A stretch of 64,000 nucleotides of DNA from Ctena decussata (Eukaryota > Mollusca > Bivalvia > Lucinida > Lucinidae), in NCBI GenBank assembly GCA_963989385.1, contig OZ022503.1, forward strand, positions 88,013,138-88,077,137, written 5' to 3'. This document shows positions 1-10,574 of the stretch, one piece after another. A model generated the notes under the pieces. That model did not search any database. It saw only the letters and a program-made list of their open reading frames with translations, and was not told the origin of the DNA. Position 1 is the stretch's first letter. Every line of letters begins with the position of its first letter. A program made the translations under genes and the position numbers.

Positions 1-446
1 TGCCAAGTTCTTGACAAATAGTCAAGGCTGAGTAAGGACTTGGTTTTGGAATGATATTTGGGTCATCCCCACAGACAACATGATCAACATACTTTTCTAA
101 TCTCAACTCTTTCAAAGTCAACATAGTTCCTTCTCTTGAGTCAGCCGTCGCTATGGCAATTTTTACATCATGAGCCTTAAGAATTTTGAAAAGTGTTCTT
201 ATATCAGTGATGGCTTTCAGACTTTCTGCACTGCTGGTATCTCCCTCTTCCCAAATATCCTCTATTATTTTATAAGCCTCGTCAAAACTATATCCTTCAC
301 GTTCCAGTAACTTGGCTATCTCATTCTTGCAAATGGGACTGGTAGACTCAGCCATGAGACCAGGGTTGAACTTTTGACTGATCGTGCAGAAACCAAGGAG
401 ATCATTTACCTTGGCTTCAAGGTCAAGGCCAGTTGCATCACACAAT
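1..446 (-). CDS. HAD hydrolase exon 3 (cap domain, motifs II and III), runs off the left edge
   Basis: Acceptor TATTTTCAG, then 446 open bases to the window edge with no stop. It encodes residues 88-236: the helical cap, then IATADSREG (motif II) and [13 protein letters not shown] (motif III lysine). No donor is visible, so the exon continues to the left. Confidence 0.85.
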
Positions 447-3400
447 CTGAAAATACACAAAACTGTTATTCAAATGCAGGTATGAATCTTTTCTTTTTCT
501 CTATATAAACCACAGCTCTTTCAGTGGCAACTTGACCAGTATTATGACACTCTTGGGAGTGTGCATGCATCCATGCATGAGTGTGTGTCAATGTGAAGGA
601 AATGGCAATAATTGCCAGGGCTATTATTTTTTTTACCAGAAAATCAATCAGCATTTATCACTGACATCATTTGTTACAAATGTTAAAATGACAATCATGC
701 AGCAGACTGTGTTGAAAAGACAATTCTGCATCCAAAGGCTCAATAGAGGAAGATTTGTGTAGATACTAAGGATTATCTGACTTCATTATTCATACATCCC
801 TAAATTATTTTTCTGCTGCCATAATAGTAATGCTGACTGATGATTTTACTTGACAAAGTCCATATTATGCTAGTCTTGTAAGATCTCAGCTCCTGGGTGA
901 CAGTCAGTGATTGCAGTGTCACTGTCAGTGCTGGCATCCCCCTTATTAACTCTTTCACTACCAAAAAGCAGACGACAAAATTTACGTCTGCAAAAATTAA
1001 AAAAATGCCTTGTCCAAGACTTTTTATATTGAGAATTCAAAGACTAGAGGGCAAACAGTGTAGATCTAGATGAGGCGGCTCATTATGAGCCGCCTCATCA
1101 GGATCTACGCTGTTTGCAAATTTTGCTAAATGCGTCACTGGGGCTCAAAGAGTTAACCAGCACAACTGTAGCATAATCTGATCACAGCACCAGGTCATTT
1201 TCTTACCATAATTATTCTAAGAATTGGAATTCCTGTGACCTTAACATATTCCAGTGATTACGGCAGAATCCTGATAATTCAGATTTTAATAAGTCCAGGT
1301 GCTGGATAAGTCAAAGATTTTTTGAAGGCTGTATAATAACAGCTGCATACAATTTGACCCCCCACAACTCAATGTCTTGATAATTCAAACAAAAATTACT
1401 AGTCCCTAGGACTTTAAGTTATCAAAGTTCTACTGTAATCTAGAATTTGAACAAAATGATTATACTAACTGGTAATTTGTCCAAATATTCCTGGTTGAAC
1501 TAAAACAGCACAGACCCAAACCAGACTGCTCATAGGAGCAGTCTGATTAGGGTTTGCATTGTTTCCTCTGTCTCAAAACTTTTTTGTTTCATTTCTGTCA
1601 CTTTTGTGTTAGAAATAAGTATAAAATGAACTGCAGTAAGCCAAAAAGGAAGCTTAATTTGCATGGGTTTGCTTCCATGTCTTTCTGCCATAAACTTTCA
1701 TGGCTTTCTGTTTGCTTCCCTGGATAATGTAATAGGGTCTACATTTGTATTTTTAAAGGGAAGAATATGCTCATAGAAAAGAAAACTGTTTCCTTTGAGA
1801 GTTGATTTCCATCAAGATGGAAGACAAAAATGAAAATGGCAGAGTTGCTTCCCTTGAAAGTGTACCCATTCATCTTAATGCAACTGCAACAACAAACGCA
1901 AAAGTTCAGACCAGTATTTCACATTTACAAAATCCAGTCAAAGCCATTGCTGTCACACACTATGGATGGACCCAAAGAATGTACAAATGCAAAATAAGGA
2001 CTAGCTAGAACCGCATGGATTCATGGACTAGTTTGAATGCTCACTGTTTGCAGTTACTTTAACCCTTTTTTGGCTAGTTGATTTGTCCATCCTTAACATT
2101 TGGATGAGTGTATTTCTTGTTTTGGGGTTTCTGGTGAATGTTTTCACTTTTATTGTATTTTCCAAAGAAATTCCTGTAAGCAAACTGTAGATCCTGGTCA
2201 GATGCCACAGTCTGTGGCATCTGAACTGGGTCTGCACTGTTTGCATATGTCCCCAAAACAGGTCTCCAGTCTAAAAAAGTTTAGGCAAACATTCAGCGTG
2301 AAGTCTCTAAATGAGCCACGACACAACAAAACCAACAAAGTGGCATGTGCGCCCAGCGAGTACTCAGACCAACCTGGGGATCCACCCAGTCTGACCAGTC
2401 TTTGCTTTGCGTGTGGAGCTAGCTTAGAGTAAGGGGACATGGCTTCGCACAGGGCATGGCTTCGCACACCTACGGGATTTCTTAGTATGTGTTAGTAATC
2501 AGTTGTCTGAACATCATTTTGTTTTGCAAATATTTCAAGGTTGTTTAATGAAGGCTTTTGACATCACTTTCGCGTGCAGTGCATCATGTGCATTTTGGCG
2601 CCAAAGATATTTAAACCTTCAGATCAAAGTTGGGAAAGTTTAACATTTTTAGAACAGGCAATGTTATTGATAGCACACTGTCGAAATTTGGCTCCTGAAG
2701 TGTCATTGAAATTGTCATTTGCTCTCTTCAGAATATAGGCCGGTTATATAGACAGCAATGATTTTCCATGCTACGGGTTGTGAATTTTGTCCCTCACTTT
2801 TATAAGAAAAGTCCGCATATTATTTTTAGCTGTCATCCTATTTTGTTGTAAGTCCACTGTAAGATTACACAGTCGAGATGTGATGGATTCAACAACAAAT
2901 TGTCATTCACTTATTAACCAGTGTTTAAAAATCAAATGAAATTCTGAAAATTGCTGATTTTTGTCTTTCCATTTATGGAAGAAACATTGACATTATACTA
3001 TTACCCTGCAAACTTTAAATAAAAATAGCATATTAGCTGTTGTTTTATGGTTTTCATTTACTGGTTCTAAGGTGTGCGACACAATATTCAAAGACGTCTA
3101 GAATGTTTCCATTTCCTGCTAGAAGAGGTGTGCGAAGCCATGTCCCCATATACTCAAGATATCTCGTAGAACTGCACTATAAATTACAGCACGTGCTACT
3201 TATGACGTCAGGGTCTGAGACCAAATATTTTCATACCTAATTTCCAGAAAGTGTCAAGGTATCTTATAATATGAAGAAACAGGCTATGTTACAAGCTTTG
3301 TCAGCCAATGCTGCAAAAGTCATAAAAGTGTGCGAAGCCATGTCCCCTTACTCTAGACATTTAACTACCCTTTAAGTGCGCAGCAAAGACTCTGATCAGA

Positions 3401-6400
3401 CTGGGCACCTGAGTCTGTGCTGAGGTGCATAACCTCTTTGTTGGTTTTCATGTGTCGTGGCTCAAATGTCTCACTTTTGGTTCATCTTCTTTAGCCAAGG
3501 CAACCACATAGAATGAAAGCAGATCAGGGTTCCATCTTTGTCAAAGATCACAAGTGATGCTTTCTTATTCTTCCATGTTTGACTGGTTCTAAAACTGTTT
3601 ACTGTAGCCTGTGTTGGACTGTACCCTACATCTTTAGTTTCTTTATCCTCTGAGCTGTAGCTTCTTCTTACCACTACAACAGAACAAACAATCATAATAA
3701 TTATTAACCAATGAATGTATTAAAGTATACCTACTACAATTTCAACAAGCAGATTTTAAAGTGTGGCTACAACTACATGGTTTCCCGCCATTTTACAAAA
3801 TAGAACACTTTTTTGCCACTTCCTATTTGCTTCCCTGACAAAAAAATGTTTTCTTTAAGAGTTGATCCCATTGAGAAAGGAGATATAAAAGGAAACAGTA
3901 GACTTGATTCCCCTGGAAGTATATCCGTTCACTTCTTTAATATATGGCAATGTGTCTGGTTTATTCAAGCCATTCAAAAATGTCTGTGGATTTTTGTGCC
4001 TATGTGCCTGTCTGTATGTCCATATTTTTTAACAGCAGCAAAACAAAACCAATGTGTGTTGTCAATTTCTTCAACTACTACTACTACGTAACCATACTTT
4101 TTGAGGTCCCAGCCCCCCTTTCTGGGAAACATCTTTTTGAGAATGGAAACAACAACAGTCCCAGCCCCCTCCCACTCACCAGTGCAAACACACACTAAGA
4201 CACACTTCACCTGCCATACTTTATAAAGAACTCTCCCTTGCCCTCCCTTGAATGTACTGTTACCTCCCCAATGCCATCCCCCGCCTGTTACCGCCCCAAT
4301 GCCATCTCCCCCCCCCCCCCTCCCCCTCCCCCCACACCCACCTTGAATATTTTCATGGAATTTTGCCAAACAAGCCTCTCTACTGAAATGTTACCACCTA
4401 CCATAAATTTTAAGTATCTGGACAGACAGGTTAGAGTACTGACCCAGATCACTGTTCAGAGCAGTCTGATCAGGGCCTACACTGTTTGCTTGAACTTTGC
4501 TATTTCTTCTGCATTTTTGATGCATTACTGCATTGTAAAGCCTAGCTGTTCCATTTTTAGGAAAATTACTGTAACTTTTTAAGGTGTTCCAACTTCAAGA
4601 ATATTTATGGTATGCTGTTAAAATGTTTATGTAAAGTAAAATAATCACATATCACTGACTTAACTTTTCACCCATGAAATCAAAAAACATACATTTTGTT
4701 ATTATTTTTTTAGGCCTTATTCAGGCTGTCTTGATGTTTACTACATATTCCTCATGCAGAACACTTTTAATGCCTTATCTTCAAGGCCTTTTTATCATTT
4801 AACAGCATCCTGCATGAATAAACTTGTTTAAAAAGTTTTCCAATTTATGATCATAATTGTTGCTGTCACATGCTCACAAAATGTTACACTATTATAAACT
4901 GAATACAAGAAACAGAATAAATCCTAGGCTCCGTAATAAAGAGAAATTTTGCATCCGAACTGCCTGAGGTCCTTGGTAAACATGTACCTACCCAACAGAC
5001 TTTTTGCCACTGAGAATCTAGGGTATCACATTTAACTCTTTCAGTACCAAAAAGCAGACGACAAAATTTACGTCTGCAAAAATTAAAAAAATGCCTTGTC
5101 CAAGACTTTTTATATTGAGAATTCAAAGACTAGAGGGCAAACAGTGTAGATCTAGATGAGGTGGCTCATTATGAGCCGCCTCATCAGGATCTACGCTGTT
5201 TGCAAATTTTGCTAAATGCGTCACTGGGGCTTAAAGAGTTAATGAGCTCTACTTTGTCACACTTTTCATTTGTTAGCAACAGCTGTTATCTGCTTCTTGC
5301 ACGAGTTTTTTTTTGTTGTTGTTGTGGTTTGATGTCCCAGTAAACAATATTTAAATCATGTCACGACGTTGCCTCTGAATTCATAAGACTTTCACCTGAC
5401 CTGAGATAAATGACACCCAGGTTCTGCGACAGCAACTAGCAGCTCTGCAGCAAAGGCACCAGGCAGCCAAATTATTTCGCAGGCTGCGATGGGAAGGGGC
5501 CATTGTGGCATGAAATACCATATTTCTTTGGTTGTAAGACAAGGTATTTTCCCTTTCAAAACAACCCCAAAATCTAGATCCATCTTATAAGATGGATCTA
5601 GATTTCTGAGTTTGTTTTAGAAGGGAAAACCCCATCTCATAGCAGAATTTCATAAGACTGATTTAGATATCTGGGGTCATTCTACACAGGGTATAAACCA
5701 GTCCGCCAATTTTCACTTTCTGCAGAGACTGTCCGTCATATTTGGCTTCTGCCAAGACTGTCCGCGAACTCTTGCTTCCTGCAGGGACTACTGTCCTCAA
5801 AAAATGGCTTCCTGCCGAGATTGTCCACGTGACTCTGCTTCCTGCCGAGAGCCTCGGCAGGAAGCAGAATCACGCGGAGAGACTCTGCAGGAAGCCAATT
5901 ATCATGTACAGAAGTCTCGGTAGGAAGCAAGAGATCGCGGACAGTCTCAGCAGAAGCCAAATATGATGTACAGTCTCTGCAGGAAGCGAAAATTGGCAAG
6001 ACTGGTTTATACCCTGTGTTCTAGAGATGGAAAAATATCATTTTATGTCTGAATAAATATCATACTGTACTTCGGCATAATTGGCACATAGAGTGCTTTA
6101 AATTATTATATTTTGCATAGCTTTGAAAAATCCTTATATTGAGCCATGACACGACAAAACCAACATGGTGGTATGTGCGCATAGTAAAGACTCAGATCAG
6201 CCCTGGCATCTGCCGAGTCTGATCAGAGTCTTTGTTGTCTGCATGGGGCTAGCTTAGACCCTTAGCTATCCTTTGAGTGCACAGCAAAGACTCTGATCAG
6301 TCTGGGTTGCTGCACAGGCTGATCTGAATCTTCACTGGGCAAAAGTTCCACTTTGTTGGTTTTGTCGTGTTGAGGCTCATATAACTATTCTTGTGCCATG

Positions 6401-6964
6401 AATACTATACTTCACCATGATTAGCATACATAGTGCTTAGAATTTTTATATTTCGCATAGCTTTGAAAAATCCTCAAATTATTTAGTGCCATGAATTGTA
6501 AAAATATCTATCCTTATTCAGCAATTAACTAAATCCCAAATTTGCTCAAATTGGTTTTTACTAACAAACATAAGCAAATGCTGAAACCAAATGGAGCAGA
6601 AATTTTAACCAACAAATGTTTGCTGTCTACAATACTCAAGGGAATTATAATTTCTCTGTTCTTCATATCATGTGACACTACTTTGAGTAAAACAACAGGA
6701 GCAAGTGTGCTTACCGAGACCTGAAAAGCACAAAAGCTATAAGTATTCATTACTAAGTAGCCAGCTGATCAGGATCTACACTTTTTGCCAACAGCTACCT
6801 ACAGATAGGAAAAACAGACTTGCACTAATTCAAAAATGACCTGAACATGGCCTAAGATTCCTCAGTTTGGTCTTAGAAAGAACACACTCTGTTTGACTAC
6901 CAACAACCCTGTAGGCGGCAGCACCTTGCCGCAGCAGACGACATATCCCTCTGGTAGCAGCCAT
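1..6964 (-). CDS. Mitochondrial-type HAD-superfamily hydrolase, 5' part of gene (three exons)
   Basis: Exons, in transcript order: 6964-6901, 3673-3475 and 446-1. Phases agree (1, then 2) and introns are GT-AG. The joined frame gives 236 residues and continues beyond the left edge. Seen: an Arg/Ala-rich start without acidic residues ([14 protein letters not shown]), then RRSYSSED, typical of a cleaved matrix-targeting presequence. HAD motif I is DKDGTL with the Asp pair at residues 66 and 68. A helical cap-like insert of about 110 residues follows. Motif II is IATADS with Thr188, and motif III is PKPSP with Lys222. Motif IV, the second acidic pair, lies outside the window. Family knowledge: HAD hydrolases with a C1 cap are Mg2+-dependent phosphatases of the phosphoglycolate phosphatase type. 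The substrate cannot be told from sequence. Inferred: a soluble mitochondrial phosphatase. Nothing suggests a pseudogene. Confidence 0.8.
946..1156. mobile_element. 211-bp MITE with TTAACTCTTT ends, copy 1
   Basis: Starts TTAACTCTTTCA and ends AAAGAGTTAA, a short terminal inverted repeat beginning with TTAA at both ends. The centre is a palindrome, GATGAGGCGGCTC / GAGCCGCCTCATC. A second copy of exactly 211 bp is at 5032-5242 and a shorter inverted copy at 13555-13740. TTAA ends are usual for piggyBac and Kolobok-type insertions; the superfamily is inferred only from that. Confidence 0.8.
2312..3464. mobile_element. Palindromic MITE (TGAGCCACGACAC ends), copy 1, split by an insertion
   Basis: Left half 2312-2426 starts TGAGCCACGACAC; right half 3354-3464 ends GTGTCGTGGCTCA. 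The halves are interrupted by a 927-bp element. Uninterrupted copies of about 240 bp occur at 6140-6379, 33664-33915, 39169-39406, 53177-53414 and 59599-59849, so the host sequence before insertion is known. Confidence 0.85.
2427..3353. mobile_element. 927-bp TA-flanked non-autonomous element nested in a MITE
   Basis: Terminal inverted repeats begin GAGTAAGGGGACATGGCTTC on the left and are matched on the right by the complement ending CCCCTTACTC. TA lies at 2425-2426 and 3354-3355, as for Tc1/mariner-type insertion. Each end has a second inner copy of the GGCTTCGCACA motif (about 2455-2472 and 3125-3150). No transposase frame inside. Confidence 0.8.
3475..3673 (-). CDS. HAD hydrolase exon 2 (motif I, DKDGTL)
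   Basis: 199 bases from an acceptor ending TTGTAG to a donor GTGAGA. It encodes residues 22-87 plus two bases of codon 88. It carries the nucleophile motif after a hydrophobic strand ([11 protein letters not shown]), followed by [11 protein letters not shown], the start of the cap linker. The frame stays open upstream of the acceptor, so a shorter isoform starting at 3695 is possible. Confidence 0.85.
3795..4580. repeat. Simple-sequence and degraded repeat region in HAD intron 1
   Basis: Contains a copy of the 'agagttgatccc' spacer repeat (3795-3935), CA-rich stretches, a C-rich tract at 4300-4336, and a hairpin repeat around GTCTGATCAGGGC near 4447-4500. Open frames here follow the low-complexity DNA and are not gene-like. 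Confidence 0.5.
5032..5242. mobile_element. 211-bp MITE with TTAACTCTTT ends, copy 2
   Basis: Nearly identical to 946-1156 and of the same length; differences are single bases, for example a GG/GC change in the central palindrome. Same orientation as copy 1. Confidence 0.85.
5510..5665. repeat. Fold-back repeat centred on TAGATCCATCTTATAAGATG
   Basis: The centre at 5571-5606 is a near-perfect palindrome, with looser matching arms out to about 5510 and 5665. A related single arm (AAGATGGATCTAGATTT) is at 59137-59180. Confidence 0.6.
5685..6018. mobile_element. 334-bp palindromic MITE with 5-bp target duplication, copy 1
   Basis: Ends CACAGGGTATAAACCAGTC and its complement. Flanked by TTCTA at 5680-5684 and 6019-6023. 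Almost the whole element folds on itself. Each arm repeats a unit of about 40 bp built of GCTTCCTGC(A/C)GAGA followed by CTGTCCGCG. A second copy of the same length is at 14304-14637 with a different 5-bp duplication. Confidence 0.9.
6140..6379. mobile_element. Palindromic MITE (TGAGCCAYGACACG ends), copy 2
   Basis: 240 bp; the outer arms TTGAGCCATGACACGAC and GTCGTGTTGAGGCTCA pair. Inside are two further inverted pairs around AGACTCAGATCAGC and TCTGATCAGAGTCT. It sits between two direct copies of an 85-bp sequence (6050-6139 and 6405-6475). Confidence 0.8.
6901..6964 (-). CDS. HAD hydrolase exon 1 (start codon, presequence)
   Basis: The ATG (6964-6962) has A at -3 and G at +4, a good Kozak context. 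It encodes 21 residues plus one base. The donor reads GTAGTC, a weak but legal site. Only phase 1 joins to exon 2, and the junction gives [11 protein letters not shown], a smooth continuation of a mitochondrial presequence. The exon was found by matching phase and targeting character, not by homology, so it is less certain than exons 2 and 3. The alternative is an in-frame ATG at 3695 with no presequence exon. Confidence 0.65.
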
Positions 6965-7589
6965 TTCTTTCCAAAGTGGCAGATCTTATTCACAAAGAGC
7001 TAATATCCATTTCCTGAAAAATATTTAAAGTAAGTGAAATTAAACAAAATTTCAACAAGACAGCAGCATCATCAATACACCCATTTGTTTACAGTAGATA
7101 CCCTAATATGCTTTAATATTTGGACACATAAAAACATTAATTTTCCATTTTGAACAAATGGAAAAATAATGTTTTTAGGTGTCCCAATATTTATAAAAAC
7201 ATATATTTGAATCAATAAATACTACTTGTAAACACTGGGTATAATTTAAGAAGAATCAATTAGACAATGCACTGATGAAACAATGTCCTAAAACTAATTC
7301 AGATCTTATGGAAAAATACAATATACACTTTACAAAAATATAACTTGTGAGTTTTTATATCATAATTCAGGCCAACCTTATCATTATGAATAGGTCATGT
7401 AGACACAGAGGCTATATAGTTTTCCATTTATGCAAATCATGCAAGAATATTAGTAATGTCTGTCCTGCCAAGAGTTATGTGATACCTAGCTTCTTTCTGA
7501 TTTTGTAAATCAGACCTATGTTCTTGAGCTTGGACAGAAGAAACAATTCTTGTGCACATTAAACACTAGTATCAGTATGCAAAAGAAAT
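6965..7589. other. AT-rich intergenic DNA upstream of the HAD gene
   Basis: Would hold the HAD promoter and 5' UTR. No recognisable core promoter element. Contains a short fold-back at 7100-7205 with arms around TTAATTTTCCATTT and AAATGGAAAAATAA, related to 57667-57775. Confidence 0.4.
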
Positions 7590-8025
7590 GTGCAATGTGT
7601 TCCATTAGCACTGGTTTTCTATCGCAGTGTGTTCCATTGCACTGGTTTCCTACTGCAATTTGTTCCATTTAAGCTGGTTTCCTATTGCAATATGTTCCAT
7701 TTGCACTGGTTTCCTATTACAATGTGTTCCACTAGCACTGGTTTTCTATTGCAATGTATTCTATTTGCTCTGGTTTCTTATTGCAATATGTTCCATTTGC
7801 AATGGTTTCCTTTTGCAGTGTGCTCCTTAGCACTGGCTTTCTACTCCAGTGTGGTCCATTTGCACTGGTTTCCTATTGATTTTTTATGTGCACTGGTGTC
7901 CTACTGCAGTGTGTTCCATTTGTGCTGGTTTTCTATGTAGTGCATTCCATTAGCACTGGTCCCCTATTGCAGTGTGTTCCATTTTCACTGGTTTGTTCCA
8001 TTTGCACTGGCTTCCTATTGCAGTG
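7590..8025 (+). repeat. Minisatellite, about 34-bp unit, about 13 copies
   Basis: Unit resembles TTCCATTTGCACTGGTTTCC plus TATTGCAATGTG. Copies vary by substitutions and a few deletions. Open frames through it reflect the period, which is not a multiple of three, combined with few stops; they are not coding. Confidence 0.85.
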
Positions 8026-8899
8026 TGTGTGTTGAGCTGGAAGCTTTATTCCAGTGCAATCAAATCCTATACAATTGGACCTAAATCCTTGTCACCTCTA
8101 TTAAAGGGTTAAATGGACTTTCTAATATGACCGCGAAATGACAGAGTTGTGATCAACAGCTGATTTTGTTATATACCAAAATTACCGAAAATGTTATGTT
8201 ACCATGGGTATCCTCAAAAGTGAACAAGTTGACTTTATTTGCATTAAAGTGTCAAAAATTCTTGCAAAATAGCAAACAATTCAGACCCTGATCAGTCAGC
8301 TCCTTGATGAGCAGTCTGATCATGGTCCACACTATTTGGTTCTATTGCAATATTTACTGTCAATATGGTATGAGCTATCTATAACAATATATTCTGTCTC
8401 AATTTTAGGTAACCACTATTTACTCAAACTTCTTATATCAGTTGTAAGCAATGATAATATGACGATCATGATGATAGGTCTCAGTTAAACCACATTAATC
8501 CCAAATCTTTGAACAGTAAAGCTCCATATTTTATTGCATTCAAATCATTTTTAGACTACATAGGAATCTGATAGTCTTCTCCCTAAACACAGACTGAATC
8601 CAAACAAATGATATAACAGGGTATATGAAACATTGTGAACATCAAACGCTCCTTCCTATGGAAGTGTCAATTACAGAAAAAGATGAGCTGCCCATTTACA
8701 GTATTTGTCAGTGCAAACACTATGAGCCGCAACACAAGACTAGAAGGTTGTCCAGGGACAACATGTCGAGCCCTCTGTTTGCTATAGTGACCTATAAGTC
8801 TGTCAAGATTAAGTTGCTGCTTCACTCTCGAAAGAAGCCAAACAACAACAGCATATTTCTTCTTTAAACTTTTTTTAAATTTTCACAAAGGAAAATAAG
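8026..8899. other. Intergenic stretch without a recognised gene
   Basis: AT-rich. One hairpin of the GATCAGTC family near 8280-8345. The 80-codon open frame at 8625 lacks any recognisable domain and has no repeat of its own. Confidence 0.4.
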
Positions 8900-9895
8900 T
8901 AGAAGTGATGACCCAGACAAGCTCAATTTATGACAATAATATTATCTGACCCTCAAGTGTGACCTTGACCTTGGACCTACCCAAACATATATTTCACTTG
9001 ACACTTCCACTCATCAAAAAGAACAGTTGTGCCAAATTAATTTGAAATCCATGCTTAAATGTAGAAGTAATGGCTGGTACAAGCTCAACTTATTACGATT
9101 TAATTATTTGACCTTCAAGTATGACACTGACCTTCCTAAACACTGTTTCACAAGACACTTCTACTCATCAAGGAGAACAATTGTACAAAATTATTCTCAA
9201 TCCAAGCATAAATGTAGAAATAATGGCTCGGACAAGCTCCATTTATGACCATTTTATCATTTGACCTTCAAATGTGACCTTGACCTTGGACATACCTGAA
9301 CAAATGTTTCAAATGGCACTTTTACTCATCAAGGAGAACAATTATGCCAAATTATTTTGAAATCCATGCATAAATGTAGAAGAAATGGCTCGGACAAGCT
9401 CAATTTATGACCATTTTAGCATTTGACCTTCAAATGTGACCTTGACCTTGGACACACCTGAACAAATGTTTCAAATGGCACTTCTACTCATCAAGGAGAA
9501 CAATTGTACAAAATTATTTTGAAATCCATGCATGAATGTAGAAGTTATGGCCCGGACAAGCTCAATTTATGGCCATTTTATCATTTGACCTTCAAGTGTG
9601 ACCTTGAACTTGGACCAACCTTAACAAATGTTTCAAATGGCACTTCTACTCATCAAGGAGAACAATTGTACAAAATTATTTTGAAATCTATGCATAACTG
9701 TAGAAGTTATGGCTCGGACAAGCTCAATTTATGGCCATTTTATCATTTGACCTTCAAGTGTGACCTTGACCTTGGATCAACCTTAACAAATGTTTCAAAT
9801 GACATTTCTACTCATCAAGGAGAACAATTGTGCCACGTCATTTTGAAATCCATCTGTAAATGTAGAAGTTATGGCCCGGACAAATCCGGACGGAC
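8900..9895 (+). repeat. Tandem array, 160-bp unit, about six copies
   Basis: The phrase CATCAAGGAGAACAATTGT recurs at exactly 160-bp steps (about 9168, 9328, 9488, 9648, 9808); the first units are more diverged. Each unit carries 'tgaccttgaccttgga'. The array ends in a GGACGGACGCACGCACGC tract, a common edge of molluscan tandem-core elements, but the flanking hairpins seen in the eight HINE-like elements were not found here. Confidence 0.85.
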
Positions 9896-9983
9896 GCACG
9901 CACGCACTAACGCACGCACGCACTAATGCAAGGACATACACCGAACTGAAATTGGAACAACTATGTCTCGCTCACCGCAAGCG

Positions 9984-10185
9984 GGCTCGACAAAAACCAA
10001 CAAAATGGTTATACGCCCAGCGCAGACTAAAATCAGCCTTGGCATCCGCCAATTCGGATCAGGCTCTTCACTAAAGGCTGCTAAGGGTCTATACTACCTC
10101 CATATGGACAGCGAAGGCTCTGATCAGACTGGAAGGATGCCAATGGCTGATCTGAGTCTGTGCTGGGCGCACAACCACTTAATAC
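9984..10185. mobile_element. Truncated copy of the GAGCCACGACACGAC palindromic MITE
   Basis: Matches the interior of the 240-bp family (CGACAAAAACCAACAAAATGG to GGGCGCACAACCA, each side shortened), without the final outer arm. Confidence 0.6.
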
Positions 10186-10574
10186 TTAATAAATACATGA
10201 AAAAGTGTGAGTAGGAGCTAGCACAGCAAACAATGTGTGTGTATTTCAATTCTCGCAACGGCGCAACGACGCTCTCCCCACACCTCAGTGGAACGTAATC
10301 ATAGCCCCAGTAAGTGGGCGCCGTTCTTCCATCCATCACAGCAAACAGGCTAGCCTCATTAAGTTTTTTATCAACCTGTTTTTGAAACAGTGCGAGGTCT
10401 GAGGATTTGAACGAGGCTTGGATACATATGTTTTGTCTGTACTTTAGAAGCCTTAGAAGGTAGTCATTTTTTGAGCTTCTATAACATAAAAAACTTCATT
10501 TCAAGGAGTTATAGCCTATACATACAAATCAGAGGCTTACTCAGTGAGTTCTCACGGTTTGAAAATTTGCTAGT

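Larger units (their letters stand above)
447..3474 (-). other. HAD gene intron 2, filled with MITEs
   Basis: 3.0 kb intron with no other exon seen. It holds a TTAA-flanked 211-bp MITE, a hairpin repeat near 1505-1562, a copy of the KEEP-like 'agagttgat' spacer repeat near 1620-1880, and a split palindromic MITE carrying a 927-bp TA-flanked insertion. 1157-1500 is AT-rich with no recognised feature. Confidence 0.6.

Noticed and set aside
3813..4369. Gly-rich or Pro-rich frames on either strand around 3970-4370
   Set aside because: They follow C-rich and CA-rich simple sequence; no splice context or conserved protein.
7590..7940. 116-codon Cys/Phe-rich frame
   Set aside because: Made by a 34-bp minisatellite; overlapping frames in other phases are equally open.
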